Assembly: GCF_000701505.1 (NCBI RefSeq)
Contig: NZ_KL370786.1
Location: 450,468-514,467, forward strand
Source: Dyadobacter crusticola DSM 16708
Lineage (GTDB): Bacteria > Bacteroidota > Bacteroidia > Cytophagales > Spirosomataceae
Reading direction: 5' to 3'
DNA length: 64,000 nt
Position 1 is the stretch's first letter. Every line of letters starts with the position of its first letter. The translations under genes and the position numbers were made by a program. The notes beneath the pieces are model-generated. The model did not search any database and was not told the origin of the DNA. It was given only the letters and a program-made list of their open reading frames with translations. Positions 19,714-28,582 of the stretch are shown piece by piece.

Positions 19714-20778
19714 ATGAGTGATACTCTAAACTTCCTTATTCTTGGCAATACCCTCATAACCTGGTCACTGGCTTTCGCCCTCTTGGCAGTACTGCTTATC
19801 GCCATTCGTTTTTTCAGATCTATTGTGATCAGGAGAGCAAAAAAATGGGCTATGAAAACGACTACGAGCTGGGACAACTTTGTAATCGAAATGATTGAGT
19901 CTTCGGTGGTGCCGGTACTCTACATTGGCTCGGTTTATCTGGCGTTTTCAATGCTGACATTGCCTGCGAATGTGGACAGGGTTGCACATACCGCACTGCT
20001 TATAGTTGTCACCTTTTTTGCGCTGCGCATTGTGAGCTCGGCTTTCAAAAAATTTGTCCTTTCTTTTATCCATCACCAGGAAAATAGCGAGGCCAAACAG
20101 AAGCAGGCGAGCGGACTTATCCTGATTGTGAACATTGTAATCTGGATTATCGGGATCGTTTTTATGATCGACAACCTGGGTTATGATGTAACGTCACTGA
20201 TCGCCGGGCTGGGAATCGGGGGTATCGCCATTGCATTGGCCGCACAGACGATCCTTGGCGACTTGTTCAGCTACTTCGTGATCTTTTTCGACCGCCCTTT
20301 CGAAATTGGCGACTTCGTTGTCATCGATGATAAATCGGGCGTAATAGAGTATATCGGCATCAAAACGACCCGAATAAGGACACTCGGCGGCGAGCAACTC
20401 GTTTGCTCCAATACGGACCTGACCAATTCACGCCTGCACAATTACAAGCGGCTGCAGAAACGGCGTATTCTGTTTCATCTGGGTGTTACTTACCAGACTT
20501 CGCATGCAACGCTGGCGGAGATTCCCGGCATTATCAGAGAGATTATTGAATCCAAGCCGGACCTTACTTTCGATCGCGCGCATTTTTCCGGGTATGGTGA
20601 TTTCAGTTTGAATTTCGAAGTGGTTTACTATGTGCTGGGCGCCGACTACACCTTTTACATGGATAAACAACAAGCCATTTACCTGGACATTTTTAAAGCT
20701 TTTGAAGAAAGAAAGATTGACTTTGCCTACCCAACCCAGACGCTCCTGATGCAAATGGAAAATGCGCACGCCAGGTAA
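19714..20778 (+). CDS. MscS-family mechanosensitive ion channel
   Basis: 354 residues from ATG. Four to five TM helices are followed by the pore-lining TM3 with small-residue periodicity (SLIAGLGIGGIAIALAAQTI). The MscS beta domain comes next (FFDRPFEIGDFVVIDDKSGVIEYIGIKTTRIRT) and the C-terminal cage domain ends near YPTQTLLMQ. It opens under hypo-osmotic membrane tension to release solutes. Placement after the BCCT importer supports an osmoadaptation pair. Confidence 0.93.
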   Translation: MSDTLNFLILGNTLITWSLAFALLAVLLIAIRFFRSIVIRRAKKWAMKTTTSWDNFVIEMIESSVVPVLYIGSVYLAFSMLTLPANVDRVAHTALLIVVTFFALRIVSSAFKKFVLSFIHHQENSEAKQKQASGLILIVNIVIWIIGIVFMIDNLGYDVTSLIAGLGIGGIAIALAAQTILGDLFSYFVIFFDRPFEIGDFVVIDDKSGVIEYIGIKTTRIRTLGGEQLVCSNTDLTNSRLHNYKRLQKRRILFHLGVTYQTSHATLAEIPGIIREIIESKPDLTFDRAHFSGYGDFSLNFEVVYYVLGADYTFYMDKQQAIYLDIFKAFEERKIDFAYPTQTLLMQMENAHAR

Positions 20779-20822
20779 GATCGAATTCTCTAAATGACTG
20801 AATATTCTGGCTAGATTTGCGG

Positions 20823-21056
20823 ATGAATGAAACTATCATGCTTCCTGTCGAATATCAGGGCGAAATTATTGAGCTGCCTTTGACTATCGTTCCATTGGGA
20901 TACACTTATCAGTTGCATGTGCAATTAGAGGCGAAAAAACTGATTTTCGAAAAGGATGATGAAGGCCAGTATCGGGTTATTGAGCTGTCAGGTGAACTTG
21001 GTACAGAAAACAGAAGTCTTGTTCAGGCTATTTTGAAAACTCTGCAAGCGCTTTAA
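20823..21056 (+). CDS. small conserved-looking cytosolic protein, function unknown
   Basis: 77 residues from the ATG at 20823. It has no signal peptide and is beta-rich: a strand pair around ETIMLPVEYQGEIIELPLTI, then YTYQLHVQLEAKKLIFEKDD and a closing helix (LVQAILKTLQAL). It resembles small Bacteroidota proteins with a 'FExDEEGxYR' core that have no assigned role. A TAGATTTG (-7 type) sequence sits only 4 bp before the ATG, which would give an almost leaderless transcript. Confidence 0.65.
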   Translation: MNETIMLPVEYQGEIIELPLTIVPLGYTYQLHVQLEAKKLIFEKDDEGQYRVIELSGELGTENRSLVQAILKTLQAL

Positions 21057-21115
21057 GTACAAGGCAGGCTTTAATGTGTTGATGAAGGAATATTTGACAG
21101 AATAAAACTGAACAA

Positions 21116-21664
21116 ATGGCGGCAAACCGCTTGTTTATCGGGATTCCGGTGCCTGTTGATATTGCAAGGCGACTACAAGAGCAGCTCCCTGCCGGGGATC
21201 TTTTGAAACGGTCTGCGCCGGAGAATTACCATATTACTCTCCAATTCCTGGGAGAGGTACACGACGTTGAAAGCGTTATCAGACGGTTCGAAAAGCTTAC
21301 ATTCAAATCTTTTGGGATTTCGATCAATGGAATATCAGGATTTTACAAAAATGATAAGCTTTCCGTTCTCTATCTCAGCATCTTGAACGGGAAAAGTGAG
21401 CTGGGCGAATTGAGCCAATTGGTAAAAACGGCATTCCCGGATTACGACAAAGACACAAATCCTGTCTTTACGCCACACATCACCGTCAACAGGAACATCA
21501 AAAAAGCCGAGTTGCCTATTGCCCAGCAGCTGCTGACATTCAGGTTTGCCGAGCCGATATCCTTCGGGGCCATGCAAATTTTTCTGTATGACAGCAGCAA
21601 TTTCAGCAACTCCCGCCTGTATAAATGTATTGGTTCAGTTGACGCGGCGGTAACTGATTCCTGA
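21116..21664 (+). CDS. thpR: RNA 2',3'-cyclic phosphodiesterase (2'-5' RNA ligase family)
   Basis: 182 residues from ATG. It is a 2H phosphoesterase with both catalytic HxTx motifs: HITL in ENYHITLQFLG and HITV in FTPHITVNR. The N-terminus (RLFIGIPVPVDIARRL) is typical of ThpR/LigT. Family members hydrolyse 2',3'-cyclic phosphate ends and show 2'-5' RNA ligase activity in vitro. Length agrees with the family (about 180). It is convergent with the AraC gene downstream. Confidence 0.9.
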   Translation: MAANRLFIGIPVPVDIARRLQEQLPAGDLLKRSAPENYHITLQFLGEVHDVESVIRRFEKLTFKSFGISINGISGFYKNDKLSVLYLSILNGKSELGELSQLVKTAFPDYDKDTNPVFTPHITVNRNIKKAELPIAQQLLTFRFAEPISFGAMQIFLYDSSNFSNSRLYKCIGSVDAAVTDS

Positions 21665-21669
21665 CATTC

Positions 21670-22581
21670 CTAATCATAGCCGGCCCTGAATTGTAGTGGC
21701 GTTTGCCGGGTCTTTGTTTTAAAAAGCTTGCTAAACGATTGCGGGTACTCGAAGCCTAATTCGTATGCAATTTCACTGACTGAAAGTTGTGTGGTCGATA
21801 ATCTTTCCTTGGCCCGCTCAATTAATTTTTCGTGGATTAATTGCTGCGTAGTGCTGCCTGTAAGCTGTTTCAGGCAATCGCTCAGATACTTGGAAGATAA
21901 ATGCAGCTCCTCCGCCAGGAACTGGGCTGTGAGTAAACCATTGCTGGGCTGATCGGACGCAAAGTAGTTATCCAGGATCTTTTCGACCTTATTTAAAAGC
22001 TCATTGCTGGCTGTTTTGCGCGTGATGAATTGCCGGTTGTAATATCGGTCGCAGTAAGTTAGCATCAGTTCCATGTTGGCAATCCATACTTCCTGACTGA
22101 AATTGTCGATCGGCAGCGAAAGCTCCTTTTGTAGTTGCCGGAAGATGCTTTCCATCGTTTCCTGCTCTTCGTTGGAAAGGATAAGTGCTTCGTTGACAGC
22201 ATAACCGAAGTATCCGTACGATTTAATTTTGCTTCCCAAAGCCGAGTTTCGAAGGAAATCCGGATGAACTGAAAGCTGCCAACCCGCTCTGGCAAAAACA
22301 AAATCCGTATCGATAAAGCTGACCTGCCGCGGCGCAAAACAGGAAATTACACCCTCGTCAAAGTCGAACGTGTTCTGGCCGTATTGTATTTTACAGGGGC
22401 ATTCTGTCTTCAAAGTCACCTGGTAAAAGTCGGTGATGAGTCTGGTCCGCTGTTCGATTTTAATTTCGGGAAAATCCTCAAACCGGATCAGGCTCACGAG
22501 CGGGTGCCTGGGCTTGGGCAGCTGCAAAAGCTGGTGCAGCTGAGTAACCGAATGAATGTGAACAGTTGTTGTCGTTTCCAT
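21670..22581 (-). CDS. AraC-family transcriptional regulator (cassette copy 1)
   Basis: 303 residues from the ATG at 22581. An N-terminal cupin-like sensing domain (residues about 10-170) is followed by a C-terminal double helix-turn-helix (EELHLSSKYLSDCLKQLTG and VSEIAYELGFEYPQSFSKLF). It follows the SDR gene by 14 bp on the same strand. It is clearly paralogous to the regulator at 60427: both share HPL(V/I)SL near the start, HPDFLRN, RFYKRQFITR-like sequence (YYNRQFITR here), QQLIHEKLIE-like sequence and the FxYPQSFSKLFK block. It probably autoregulates the SDR-AraC operon. Confidence 0.93.
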   Translation of the reverse strand: METTTTVHIHSVTQLHQLLQLPKPRHPLVSLIRFEDFPEIKIEQRTRLITDFYQVTLKTECPCKIQYGQNTFDFDEGVISCFAPRQVSFIDTDFVFARAGWQLSVHPDFLRNSALGSKIKSYGYFGYAVNEALILSNEEQETMESIFRQLQKELSLPIDNFSQEVWIANMELMLTYCDRYYNRQFITRKTASNELLNKVEKILDNYFASDQPSNGLLTAQFLAEELHLSSKYLSDCLKQLTGSTTQQLIHEKLIERAKERLSTTQLSVSEIAYELGFEYPQSFSKLFKTKTRQTPLQFRAGYD

Positions 22582-22595
22582 GCCTGCCAAGATAG

Positions 22596-23402
22596 TTAAA
22601 CCAGACCTAATTTCTTTCGGTAAGAATTGGCCATGAATCGGGCGATCATCGCATTCGGCAAAACCGTCGCTAATCGTGCGCCAAACCGGTTTCTACCACC
22701 GGATATGTGAAAATGTTTTTTTGCTTCCAATGCTATCACCAGTTCGTCGGCTACCTGTTCCGGCGTTTGCGTGGCAGCGGTTTTGTAGTCTGAGCTCAGA
22801 CCCACCCCTTTTTCATTATTGATGCCGGCGGCTGCATTGAAATTGGTTTTTGTAAGTCCGGGCGCAAACAGCATCACCTGAACATTGTAAGACTTACATT
22901 CCTGCGTAACCGCCTCGGTAAATGAACGGACAAACACTTTACTGGCTGCGTAAGTTGCCATGTAGGGCACCGGAATAAATGCGGCCATTGACGCCACATT
23001 GATGATGGTGCCCGCCTTCCGCGCTCGCATTGGCTGCATGAAAAGATGCGTCATGGCGACCAATGACGCGTTATTAAGTTGAAGTAAGTCCAATTCAGAT
23101 CTCAAAGACAATGCTGCGAACTCACCGCCCGAGCCAACCCCTGCATTGTTGACCAACAGATCAACCTCCCAGTTTCGATTTTTTGTTTCTTCAAAAATCT
23201 GAAATGGTGCATCTGGCCGGGCCAGGTCGGCTGCGATGAATGTTGCATCTATCCCGTGAGTTTCCTGCAATTGTTTACTGAGGGCAGAGAGTTTCTCCTC
23301 ATTACGGGCGACGAGAATGAGGTTATGCTTTTTCTCTGCCAGCTTTTTTGCCACCGCCTCACCAATCCCTCCCGAAGCTCCTGTTATCAATGTGTATTTC
23401 AT
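22596..23402 (-). CDS. short-chain dehydrogenase/reductase (cassette copy 1)
   Basis: 268 residues from ATG. It is a classical SDR: nucleotide motif TGASGGIGEAVAKKL, NNAG at about residues 88-91, and active-site Ser and YxxxK in ASMAAFIPVPYMATYAASK. The basic residue after the first strand suggests NADP use. The substrate is not predictable. It is the first gene of a two-gene operon with the AraC regulator, and a TTCCTTTG sequence (7 of 8 to the -7 consensus) lies just upstream. Confidence 0.92.
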   Translation of the reverse strand: MKYTLITGASGGIGEAVAKKLAEKKHNLILVARNEEKLSALSKQLQETHGIDATFIAADLARPDAPFQIFEETKNRNWEVDLLVNNAGVGSGGEFAALSLRSELDLLQLNNASLVAMTHLFMQPMRARKAGTIINVASMAAFIPVPYMATYAASKVFVRSFTEAVTQECKSYNVQVMLFAPGLTKTNFNAAAGINNEKGVGLSSDYKTAATQTPEQVADELVIALEAKKHFHISGGRNRFGARLATVLPNAMIARFMANSYRKKLGLV

Positions 23403-23542
23403 TTTTTCTATGCATTAAATGCTGACACAAAGGAACAGCAGCTTTGGGCTCCAACTTGTAGCCAAAAGTCGTTTTGTTGTGTTCAATGATCGGGTGGGTT
23501 TTAGTAATCTTTGGCAGAAAATTGACACGCGCCGGGTCGCAT

Positions 23543-24316
23543 TCATAAATCATACTCACTGATAAAGCTTGGATTGTTCCCCTCCGCGGGATAATAATAG
23601 AACCCGACGAGCAGCTTACTTCCTGCGGAAACCGCCCCTATTGATCCATTGATCAGGGCCCCGCTACTTACCCAGTGAGCTTCCTTTAAGATAGATTTTA
23701 GCCGCGTATCCACTTCCTCGTTGAAGCCGGTGACGGTTTGAACAGTATCGACTCGGAGGTCGTTTGCAAATGTGACTTCGTAAATGGCAAAGGTCTTGCT
23801 GACCTTGATGCCATTAAGCGTTTTCAGCTCATCGTGCAGATCAGCTCCGTAAGTCGTTTTATCAGTCGTCTTGATCTTGCTTCGTTTCAAAAAGTCCAGC
23901 ATTTCCAGCTCGCGGGCTACTCCTGAAACCTTCGAATTTGTGAGCACAACATAGCCGGAGCAGGAACCAAAAGTGTATTGCCCCGCTCGGCCTAGCCGTG
24001 CATATACCAGCATTTCGGTGCCTTCCTTGAAATAGATATCACAAGATGTACGCCTTTTACCGTCGCTACTACCTTCAATGAGAATGGATTTCACATGATT
24101 GCCTTTGAAAAGCTGGCTGATTACTATGTTCGACTTATAGTAGAGCGCAGCGCCTTTGTTTGGGAAGTTCTTCACGATAGTTACCCGCGCAACAAAGTCA
24201 GATTGAACATACTTATCCATAAACCCGGCTGGAATGCATACACAGGCATATCCTTTAAGTGAGCAGCACAACCCGATCGCAATGAATGTGAATATAGTCT
24301 TTAATCCTGGTGGCAT
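23543..24316 (-). CDS. secreted protein with NTR/TIMP-like domain
   Basis: 257 residues from the ATG at 24316. The signal peptide ends at YACVCIPAG, so the mature protein begins with a C-x-C pair as in tissue-inhibitor-of-metalloproteinase/netrin-like domains. Typical family phrases follow: SDFVARVTIVKN, IVISQLFKG, TSCDIYFKEGTEMLVYARL and SCSGYVVLTN. The second half (residues about 150-257) is an unassigned alpha/beta region. In bacteria these proteins are exported and uncharacterised. An exact TAnnTTTG element lies upstream. Confidence 0.65.
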   Translation of the reverse strand: MPPGLKTIFTFIAIGLCCSLKGYACVCIPAGFMDKYVQSDFVARVTIVKNFPNKGAALYYKSNIVISQLFKGNHVKSILIEGSSDGKRRTSCDIYFKEGTEMLVYARLGRAGQYTFGSCSGYVVLTNSKVSGVARELEMLDFLKRSKIKTTDKTTYGADLHDELKTLNGIKVSKTFAIYEVTFANDLRVDTVQTVTGFNEEVDTRLKSILKEAHWVSSGALINGSIGAVSAGSKLLVGFYYYPAEGNNPSFISEYDL

Positions 24317-24346
24317 TCGTGAGGCTGTTTTGTTATCAATATATAA

Positions 24347-24354
24347 CAAAATTA
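24347..24354 (-). promoter_or_regulatory. possible -7 promoter element (TAatTTTG) of the NTR-like gene
   Basis: An exact TAnnTTTG match on the minus strand, 31 bp upstream of the start codon at 24316, in an AT-rich gap. Confidence 0.4.
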
Positions 24355-24392
24355 TACATAGTTCAACTTTAAGCCTATTAACGGCCGCTTCT

Positions 24393-25013
24393 TTATTCTT
24401 CCAACAAAATTACCATGTCTTCTATCAGCTGGGCGGTACTTTCCTTGGAAGTGCCATCGTAAATCCCGCGGACGTATTTGTTTTTGTCGACCAGTACAAA
24501 AGAGCCGCTGTGAATAAACCCTCCCGGCTCGTTCGGGTCAGCCATTGCGCTTACCAGGTAGTGCTTTTGACCGATCTCATAAATTTTTTCACGGTCGCCG
24601 GTAACGAATTGCCAGTTATCACCTTCTAGACCCAAATCATCCGCATATTTTTTCAGTACGGCAGGCGTGTCATGTTCAGGGTCAATGGTATGCGATAAGA
24701 TCCCAGCGCCGGGATTGTCCTTGAAGCGCTTGAAAACGGTCAGCATGTTCGATTTCATGACCGGGCAGATCGTGGGGCAGGTTGTAAAAAAGAAATCTGC
24801 GACATAGATCTTGCCTTCCATTTGCTTCTGTGTGAATGTTTGATTTTTGTGGTTGACAAAAGCGTAATCCGGGATTTTAGGGTATGTGGTGACTTCCGTT
24901 TTCTTGCCGTTTACCAATCTCACCACCGTTTCCGGCTCTCCCAGGATTGGCAGTTTTTTATGTTTGCACGCACTGATCATCAGTACGAGTACACATGCGA
25001 TAACGTGTTTCAT
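24393..25013 (-). CDS. SCO1/SenC family copper-chaperone lipoprotein
   Basis: 206 residues from ATG with lipobox MISAC (Cys near residue 16). The thioredoxin-like fold carries the copper motif CPTICP (in FFFTTCPTICPVMKSN) and the distal His in GGFIHSGSFVLVD, so all three Cu ligands are present. SCO proteins deliver copper to the CuA site of cytochrome oxidase or act as thiol reductants. It is the last gene of the minus-strand copper-type cluster, and its start overlaps the stop of the upstream lipoprotein by 4 bp (ATGA), implying translational coupling. Confidence 0.95.
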   Translation of the reverse strand: MKHVIACVLVLMISACKHKKLPILGEPETVVRLVNGKKTEVTTYPKIPDYAFVNHKNQTFTQKQMEGKIYVADFFFTTCPTICPVMKSNMLTVFKRFKDNPGAGILSHTIDPEHDTPAVLKKYADDLGLEGDNWQFVTGDREKIYEIGQKHYLVSAMADPNEPGGFIHSGSFVLVDKNKYVRGIYDGTSKESTAQLIEDMVILLEE

Positions 25014-25492
25014 TGTTTGTAGTTGTTGATGAAATCCTCTGACCTTGATATTGCATCGCGCATTTGGCTGTTTACCACTTCCATCTTCGCAGTCTGATCC
25101 CCAATGTAAGTGTCCTGTTGGGCTGCATCGAGATTTTCAAGGGTATCTGCCTTGTACTGATGCATCCAGCCCATCATCGATTTATCTGCCTCGTCCAATT
25201 GTGCGATCAGGCTTTGTGCCTCTGCTTTTTGCTTTTGTAGCTCCCGACTCGGGCTCGACGCGTTCAGGCTTTCGATTTCATTCACGATACTTGTGAGCGT
25301 CTTTTTAACGGACATCATTTCTCCCATTTTAGGCATCATGCTGTCGTGCAACTCCATCAGCTGTTTGGCTTTCGGGTGCCCGTGACCGGCGTGCGAGGTG
25401 TCGTGATGAGCTGTATGATTTTCAGTCTCTTGATTGCTGTTGCACGCTGTTATGGCAAGCCCGGTGATAATTAATATCAAATGTGTTTTCAT
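25010..25492 (-). CDS. His/Met-rich lipoprotein of the copper-type cluster
   Basis: 160 residues from ATG with lipobox AITAC (Cys near residue 17). The start of the mature protein is His-rich (ENHTAHHDTSHAGHGHPK), followed by Met clusters (HDSMMPKMGEMM, KSMMGWMHQ), both suited to binding Cu or other soft metals. The rest is predicted helical coiled coil. It resembles the 'viral A-type inclusion'-like small lipoproteins found beside SCO genes in Bacteroidota. It is coupled to SCO by a 4-bp overlap. A metal-scavenging role is inferred. Confidence 0.8.
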   Translation of the reverse strand: MKTHLILIITGLAITACNSNQETENHTAHHDTSHAGHGHPKAKQLMELHDSMMPKMGEMMSVKKTLTSIVNEIESLNASSPSRELQKQKAEAQSLIAQLDEADKSMMGWMHQYKADTLENLDAAQQDTYIGDQTAKMEVVNSQMRDAISRSEDFINNYKQ

Positions 25493-25567
25493 AAAAAAGT
25501 TGTTTAAAAGTTTATGGGCCTTTTACCAGGCGACTGTTCCCCACGCGTTTGGTGTAGGTAGCATAAT

Positions 25568-25596
25568 GCACCGGGTATGAAGAACATACCTGGTGC
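25568..25596. repeat. intercistronic 12-bp hairpin in the copper-type cluster
   Basis: Arms gcaccgggtatg and catacctggtgc pair over 12 bp with one G/T exception and a 5-nt loop. It sits in the 123-bp gap between the outer-membrane protein gene and the lipoprotein/SCO pair. There is no T-run, so it is more likely an mRNA-processing or attenuation structure than a full terminator. Confidence 0.55.
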
Positions 25597-25615
25597 AGAT
25601 GCCGACTATCTGTAT

Positions 25616-26530
25616 TTAAAATAGAAACCCGATTTGCAGCATGAGCCTTTCTCGGGCAATGACATGTCCCGAGGCGCTTTTTTGAGCAATGGGCTTTTGT
25701 GCATTGATTCCGACCGTCCATTTGTTGGAGAAAAATGTAACCCCTGCTGTCCCGTTCAGAAGCCTGCCTCCCGTCAAGTCGAGCACTTTCCCGTGCTGCT
25801 CTCCGTGGTCTGCGTGCTCGCCGTAAACGCCTAAGCTGGGTGTAAGTGAGATCTTGCCGATGTCGAACGAACGGTAAAGCTCCACGGTACCAAAGACCTG
25901 GTCACCGAAGCGGTAACCTTGCGAATTGGTGGTGTTGAACTTGCGGGAAACATTGGTAGCCAGGCCCCATTGATCTTTATTAATGGTGTAAAATGCATTG
26001 ACAATGAAATCCGCACTGCCGGTGCCCAGCTGAAAATTGGCATTGGCCACTTCAAGCGTATTGTTTTCATCAAACCTGAAATTGCCCGTAGGCAGCTTGA
26101 CCCCACCGCCGATCATCAGCGTATGGTTGTAATTGCTCGATGTCTCCTTATCCATGAATGTGTTCAGGATATTGTAGTTAGCCAAAACCAAGATATCGCC
26201 CAGCCCGTTCTGTCTTTTCACATCCGCAGAAGTTACCTGCTTGTCGATCCGGTAGGGGACAAATGCCATTACCTGCACGCGTTTGATCGGAAATAAACGG
26301 GCGTAGAGTTCGCCGACATTGAAATACTCTTCCGTTTTGAGCACCTTGCTGTCGGCATGCGTCACGAAATGCAGCCGCTGGTACCGCAGCCCGATCACTG
26401 ATTTATGCGATTGGGGCATCAGTCCGAAATACGAGCCACTATTGGCACAGCCGCAAATGTCGCAGGCCATAGAAGCCTGAGCAGCGAGAAGAAAAGGAAA
26501 GAGAAATATGTGTTTGATTTTCATGATCAT
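25616..26530 (-). CDS. outer-membrane beta-barrel protein with N-terminal CxxCxC motif
   Basis: 304 residues from the ATG at 26530 (a second ATG lies 6 bp in). The signal peptide is followed immediately by CDICGC, a possible metal site at the mature N-terminus. Alternating beta strands fill the rest (KSVIGLRYQRLHFV, HTLMIGGGVKLPTGNF, KISLTPSLGVYGEHADHGEQHG) and the protein ends in Phe like porin-type barrels. It has the look of transporter-family/MetA-pathway phenol degradation-like barrels. The gap to the di-haem gene upstream is 6 bp, so the two are in one operon. An export or uptake role for copper or an organic ligand is inferred. Confidence 0.8.
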   Translation of the reverse strand: MIMKIKHIFLFPFLLAAQASMACDICGCANSGSYFGLMPQSHKSVIGLRYQRLHFVTHADSKVLKTEEYFNVGELYARLFPIKRVQVMAFVPYRIDKQVTSADVKRQNGLGDILVLANYNILNTFMDKETSSNYNHTLMIGGGVKLPTGNFRFDENNTLEVANANFQLGTGSADFIVNAFYTINKDQWGLATNVSRKFNTTNSQGYRFGDQVFGTVELYRSFDIGKISLTPSLGVYGEHADHGEQHGKVLDLTGGRLLNGTAGVTFFSNKWTVGINAQKPIAQKSASGHVIARERLMLQIGFLF

Positions 26531-26536
26531 TTCATT

Positions 26537-27634
26537 TTAGAATGCACTGCCGATCCCTGGATCGGCGAGTTTGGGATCGCGGATAAACTGCTCGTCGGAA
26601 AGTGTTTTCAGGAAAGCAATGAGCGCCTGCTTTTCTGTTGAGGACAATGCAAGTCCCGGTTTCCCATGGGCCTGGATCAGCAGCGGGTCAAGCGTTGCTG
26701 TTTTCTGGACACTGTCGGTATAATGGTCGAGCACCTCCTCCAAGGTATGGTACCGCCCGTCGTGCATGTAAGGAGCGGTAAGGCCCACATTCCGCAGGCT
26801 GGGGACTTTGAACTTGTACTCGTCACCCGGCTTTCCCGTTATCGCAAACCGCCCCTGATCATTGTTGCGCATCGGCATAAGGCCATTGTTACGGAATGAA
26901 TGATCGGTGAAAAGTACGCCCTCGTGGCAGGAGCAGCAATTCTTTTGAAATAATACCAAACCTTGCTTTTCCTGCGCATTCAATGCATTATCGTCACCGG
27001 CGCGGTAATAATCATATTTCGAAGTAGCGGAAACCATTGTCATCATAAACTGCGACAGCGCTTTCATCATCCGCTCCGAATTGATCTCTTCCGTCCCGAA
27101 AGCAGCTTTGAACATTTTGGGATAATCCACCGGGATTTTGGAAGCGGCCAGTGGCGTATTCCGAAGCTTGTCAAGTACATTCAATACTTTTTCATCCATT
27201 TCCACCGGGTTTTCAATCGGGTTGAACGGAATCAAATCCATATCATGCACGCCGCCATCCCAGAAAAAGGAAGTATTCCACGCCATATTCTGAATTGCCG
27301 GAGAGTTGCGCTCGCCCAGCCGGTCGTCAACGCCGTGGCTGAGCTCGTGCCCGTGGTGCGTGAATGCAGCCGCCTGCTGGTGACAAGTCCCGCAGCCGAC
27401 CAGGTTCGTCCTTGACAGTATCCCGTCGTAAAACAGAAACTTTCCCAGTTGCACACCTTCCTCGGTAAGCGGGTTACGCGAGAGGTCGTAAACCGGTTCG
27501 GGGAAACCGGGCGGTTTGCTCCACACGATCGGAGTCGGCCCTGTCTTGACCGGATCCGGTGGTGGCGCATCACTTCCCTTGCCGCAGCCTGCAAGCACAA
27601 GCAGCGACAGTAAGCATGTCGATAGTATGTTCAT
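26537..27634 (-). CDS. di-haem cytochrome c peroxidase/MauG family protein (MbnH-like)
   Basis: 365 residues from ATG. The lipobox is VLAGC, giving a lipid-anchored periplasmic protein. Two c-type haem sites are present: CGTCH near residue 82 and CCSCH near residue 235. Typical CCP/MauG blocks are RNSPAIQNMAWNTSFFWDGG and VPSLRNVGLTAPYMHDGRYHTLEEV. Members either reduce H2O2 or, as MauG and MbnH, oxidise amino acids in a partner protein. The MbnP gene 18 bp upstream strongly favours the MbnH role, which is conversion of a Trp of MbnP to kynurenine. Confidence 0.88.
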   Translation of the reverse strand: MNILSTCLLSLLVLAGCGKGSDAPPPDPVKTGPTPIVWSKPPGFPEPVYDLSRNPLTEEGVQLGKFLFYDGILSRTNLVGCGTCHQQAAAFTHHGHELSHGVDDRLGERNSPAIQNMAWNTSFFWDGGVHDMDLIPFNPIENPVEMDEKVLNVLDKLRNTPLAASKIPVDYPKMFKAAFGTEEINSERMMKALSQFMMTMVSATSKYDYYRAGDDNALNAQEKQGLVLFQKNCCSCHEGVLFTDHSFRNNGLMPMRNNDQGRFAITGKPGDEYKFKVPSLRNVGLTAPYMHDGRYHTLEEVLDHYTDSVQKTATLDPLLIQAHGKPGLALSSTEKQALIAFLKTLSDEQFIRDPKLADPGIGSAF

Positions 27635-27652
27635 TCTGAATATTTTACCAAA

Positions 27653-28483
27653 TCAATGGATGTGATCCAAAGTGAACATGTTCACATAGTTGTTCGCGAC
27701 CAGCTGCGACCTTTCAGGCTGCCCGCCCATAATGCTGTTGTATGCAGCAATGCTGATGTTGGCCGCGGGTCCGTCAAACATTTTCAGTACATCCACCAGG
27801 AAATGCACTTCCGGCGTATTGCTGCTTGTAACGCTGGCTTTGCGTTCGCCGAAGTTCATTTTTACGATGCGGGTGTTATTGACCGTTCTTTCATTATACC
27901 CACCGAACAATCCGATGTGAAAGTAAAATTTGCCATTCACAGGGTTACCTGCGGAAGAAGTACCTTCCAGCTTGACGAAAATATACCCTGAGTTCCAGGC
28001 CCAGTACATTCCATCGCCCATCATTGAACCGGAAGGGTCCAGCACACCCTGGCGCTTCTCGATCGGGGCTGTGTTACGTGCGCTATCCACACCCACCATA
28101 AATTCAGCGGCTGTGTAATCGCCAAGGGGTACATTGTTCAGCGTCACAAACTGGGACGTTTTTGTGTCTTCTTTGATCAAAAAATAACTGGAATCCTGGG
28201 GCACGGTGTAAACACTTCCGTCTGCTTTGGTCAGCTTGATATTGGAAATGTAGTAATTGAATTTGGTAACAGTGAAATCCTCATTGCTGGCATTCTTATA
28301 GGTTACGCTGTTGAGAACAAGGTTTTTATCACCTGCTACATTGTCGAATTCAAGGCGGAGTTTTCCGCTTGCGGCGGCAGATGGTGCCGGGTTTGGGTCA
28401 GCAGTGGAATCAGTACAGGAATTGAATATAAAGAGGCTGCATACGGTCAGCATAGCCGTAACGCACGGATAGATACGTTTCAT
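27653..28483 (-). CDS. MbnP family copper-binding lipoprotein
   Basis: 276 residues from ATG with lipobox FNSC (Cys near residue 23). It matches the MbnP family: LRLEFDNVAGDKNLVLN, FNYYISNIKLTKADGS, the highly conserved GMYWAWNSGYIFVKLEG core, FYFHIG, and the C-terminal His-containing FTLDHIH. In Methylosinus, MbnP binds copper at a site that depends on kynurenine made from Trp by MbnH. The Trp pair in the core and the di-haem partner immediately downstream are both present here. It is the first of a tightly packed trio (gaps of 18 and 6 bp). Confidence 0.9.
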   Translation of the reverse strand: MKRIYPCVTAMLTVCSLFIFNSCTDSTADPNPAPSAAASGKLRLEFDNVAGDKNLVLNSVTYKNASNEDFTVTKFNYYISNIKLTKADGSVYTVPQDSSYFLIKEDTKTSQFVTLNNVPLGDYTAAEFMVGVDSARNTAPIEKRQGVLDPSGSMMGDGMYWAWNSGYIFVKLEGTSSAGNPVNGKFYFHIGLFGGYNERTVNNTRIVKMNFGERKASVTSSNTPEVHFLVDVLKMFDGPAANISIAAYNSIMGGQPERSQLVANNYVNMFTLDHIH

Positions 28484-28582
28484 AGTATGAAAAATAGAAA
28501 TGTAGCCGACGGGTCGCGCCGGAATGTTAATAATGGAAATGAGTTGTCTGAAAAGACAAAAAGAAAGAGGGGTAAGCCGGCG

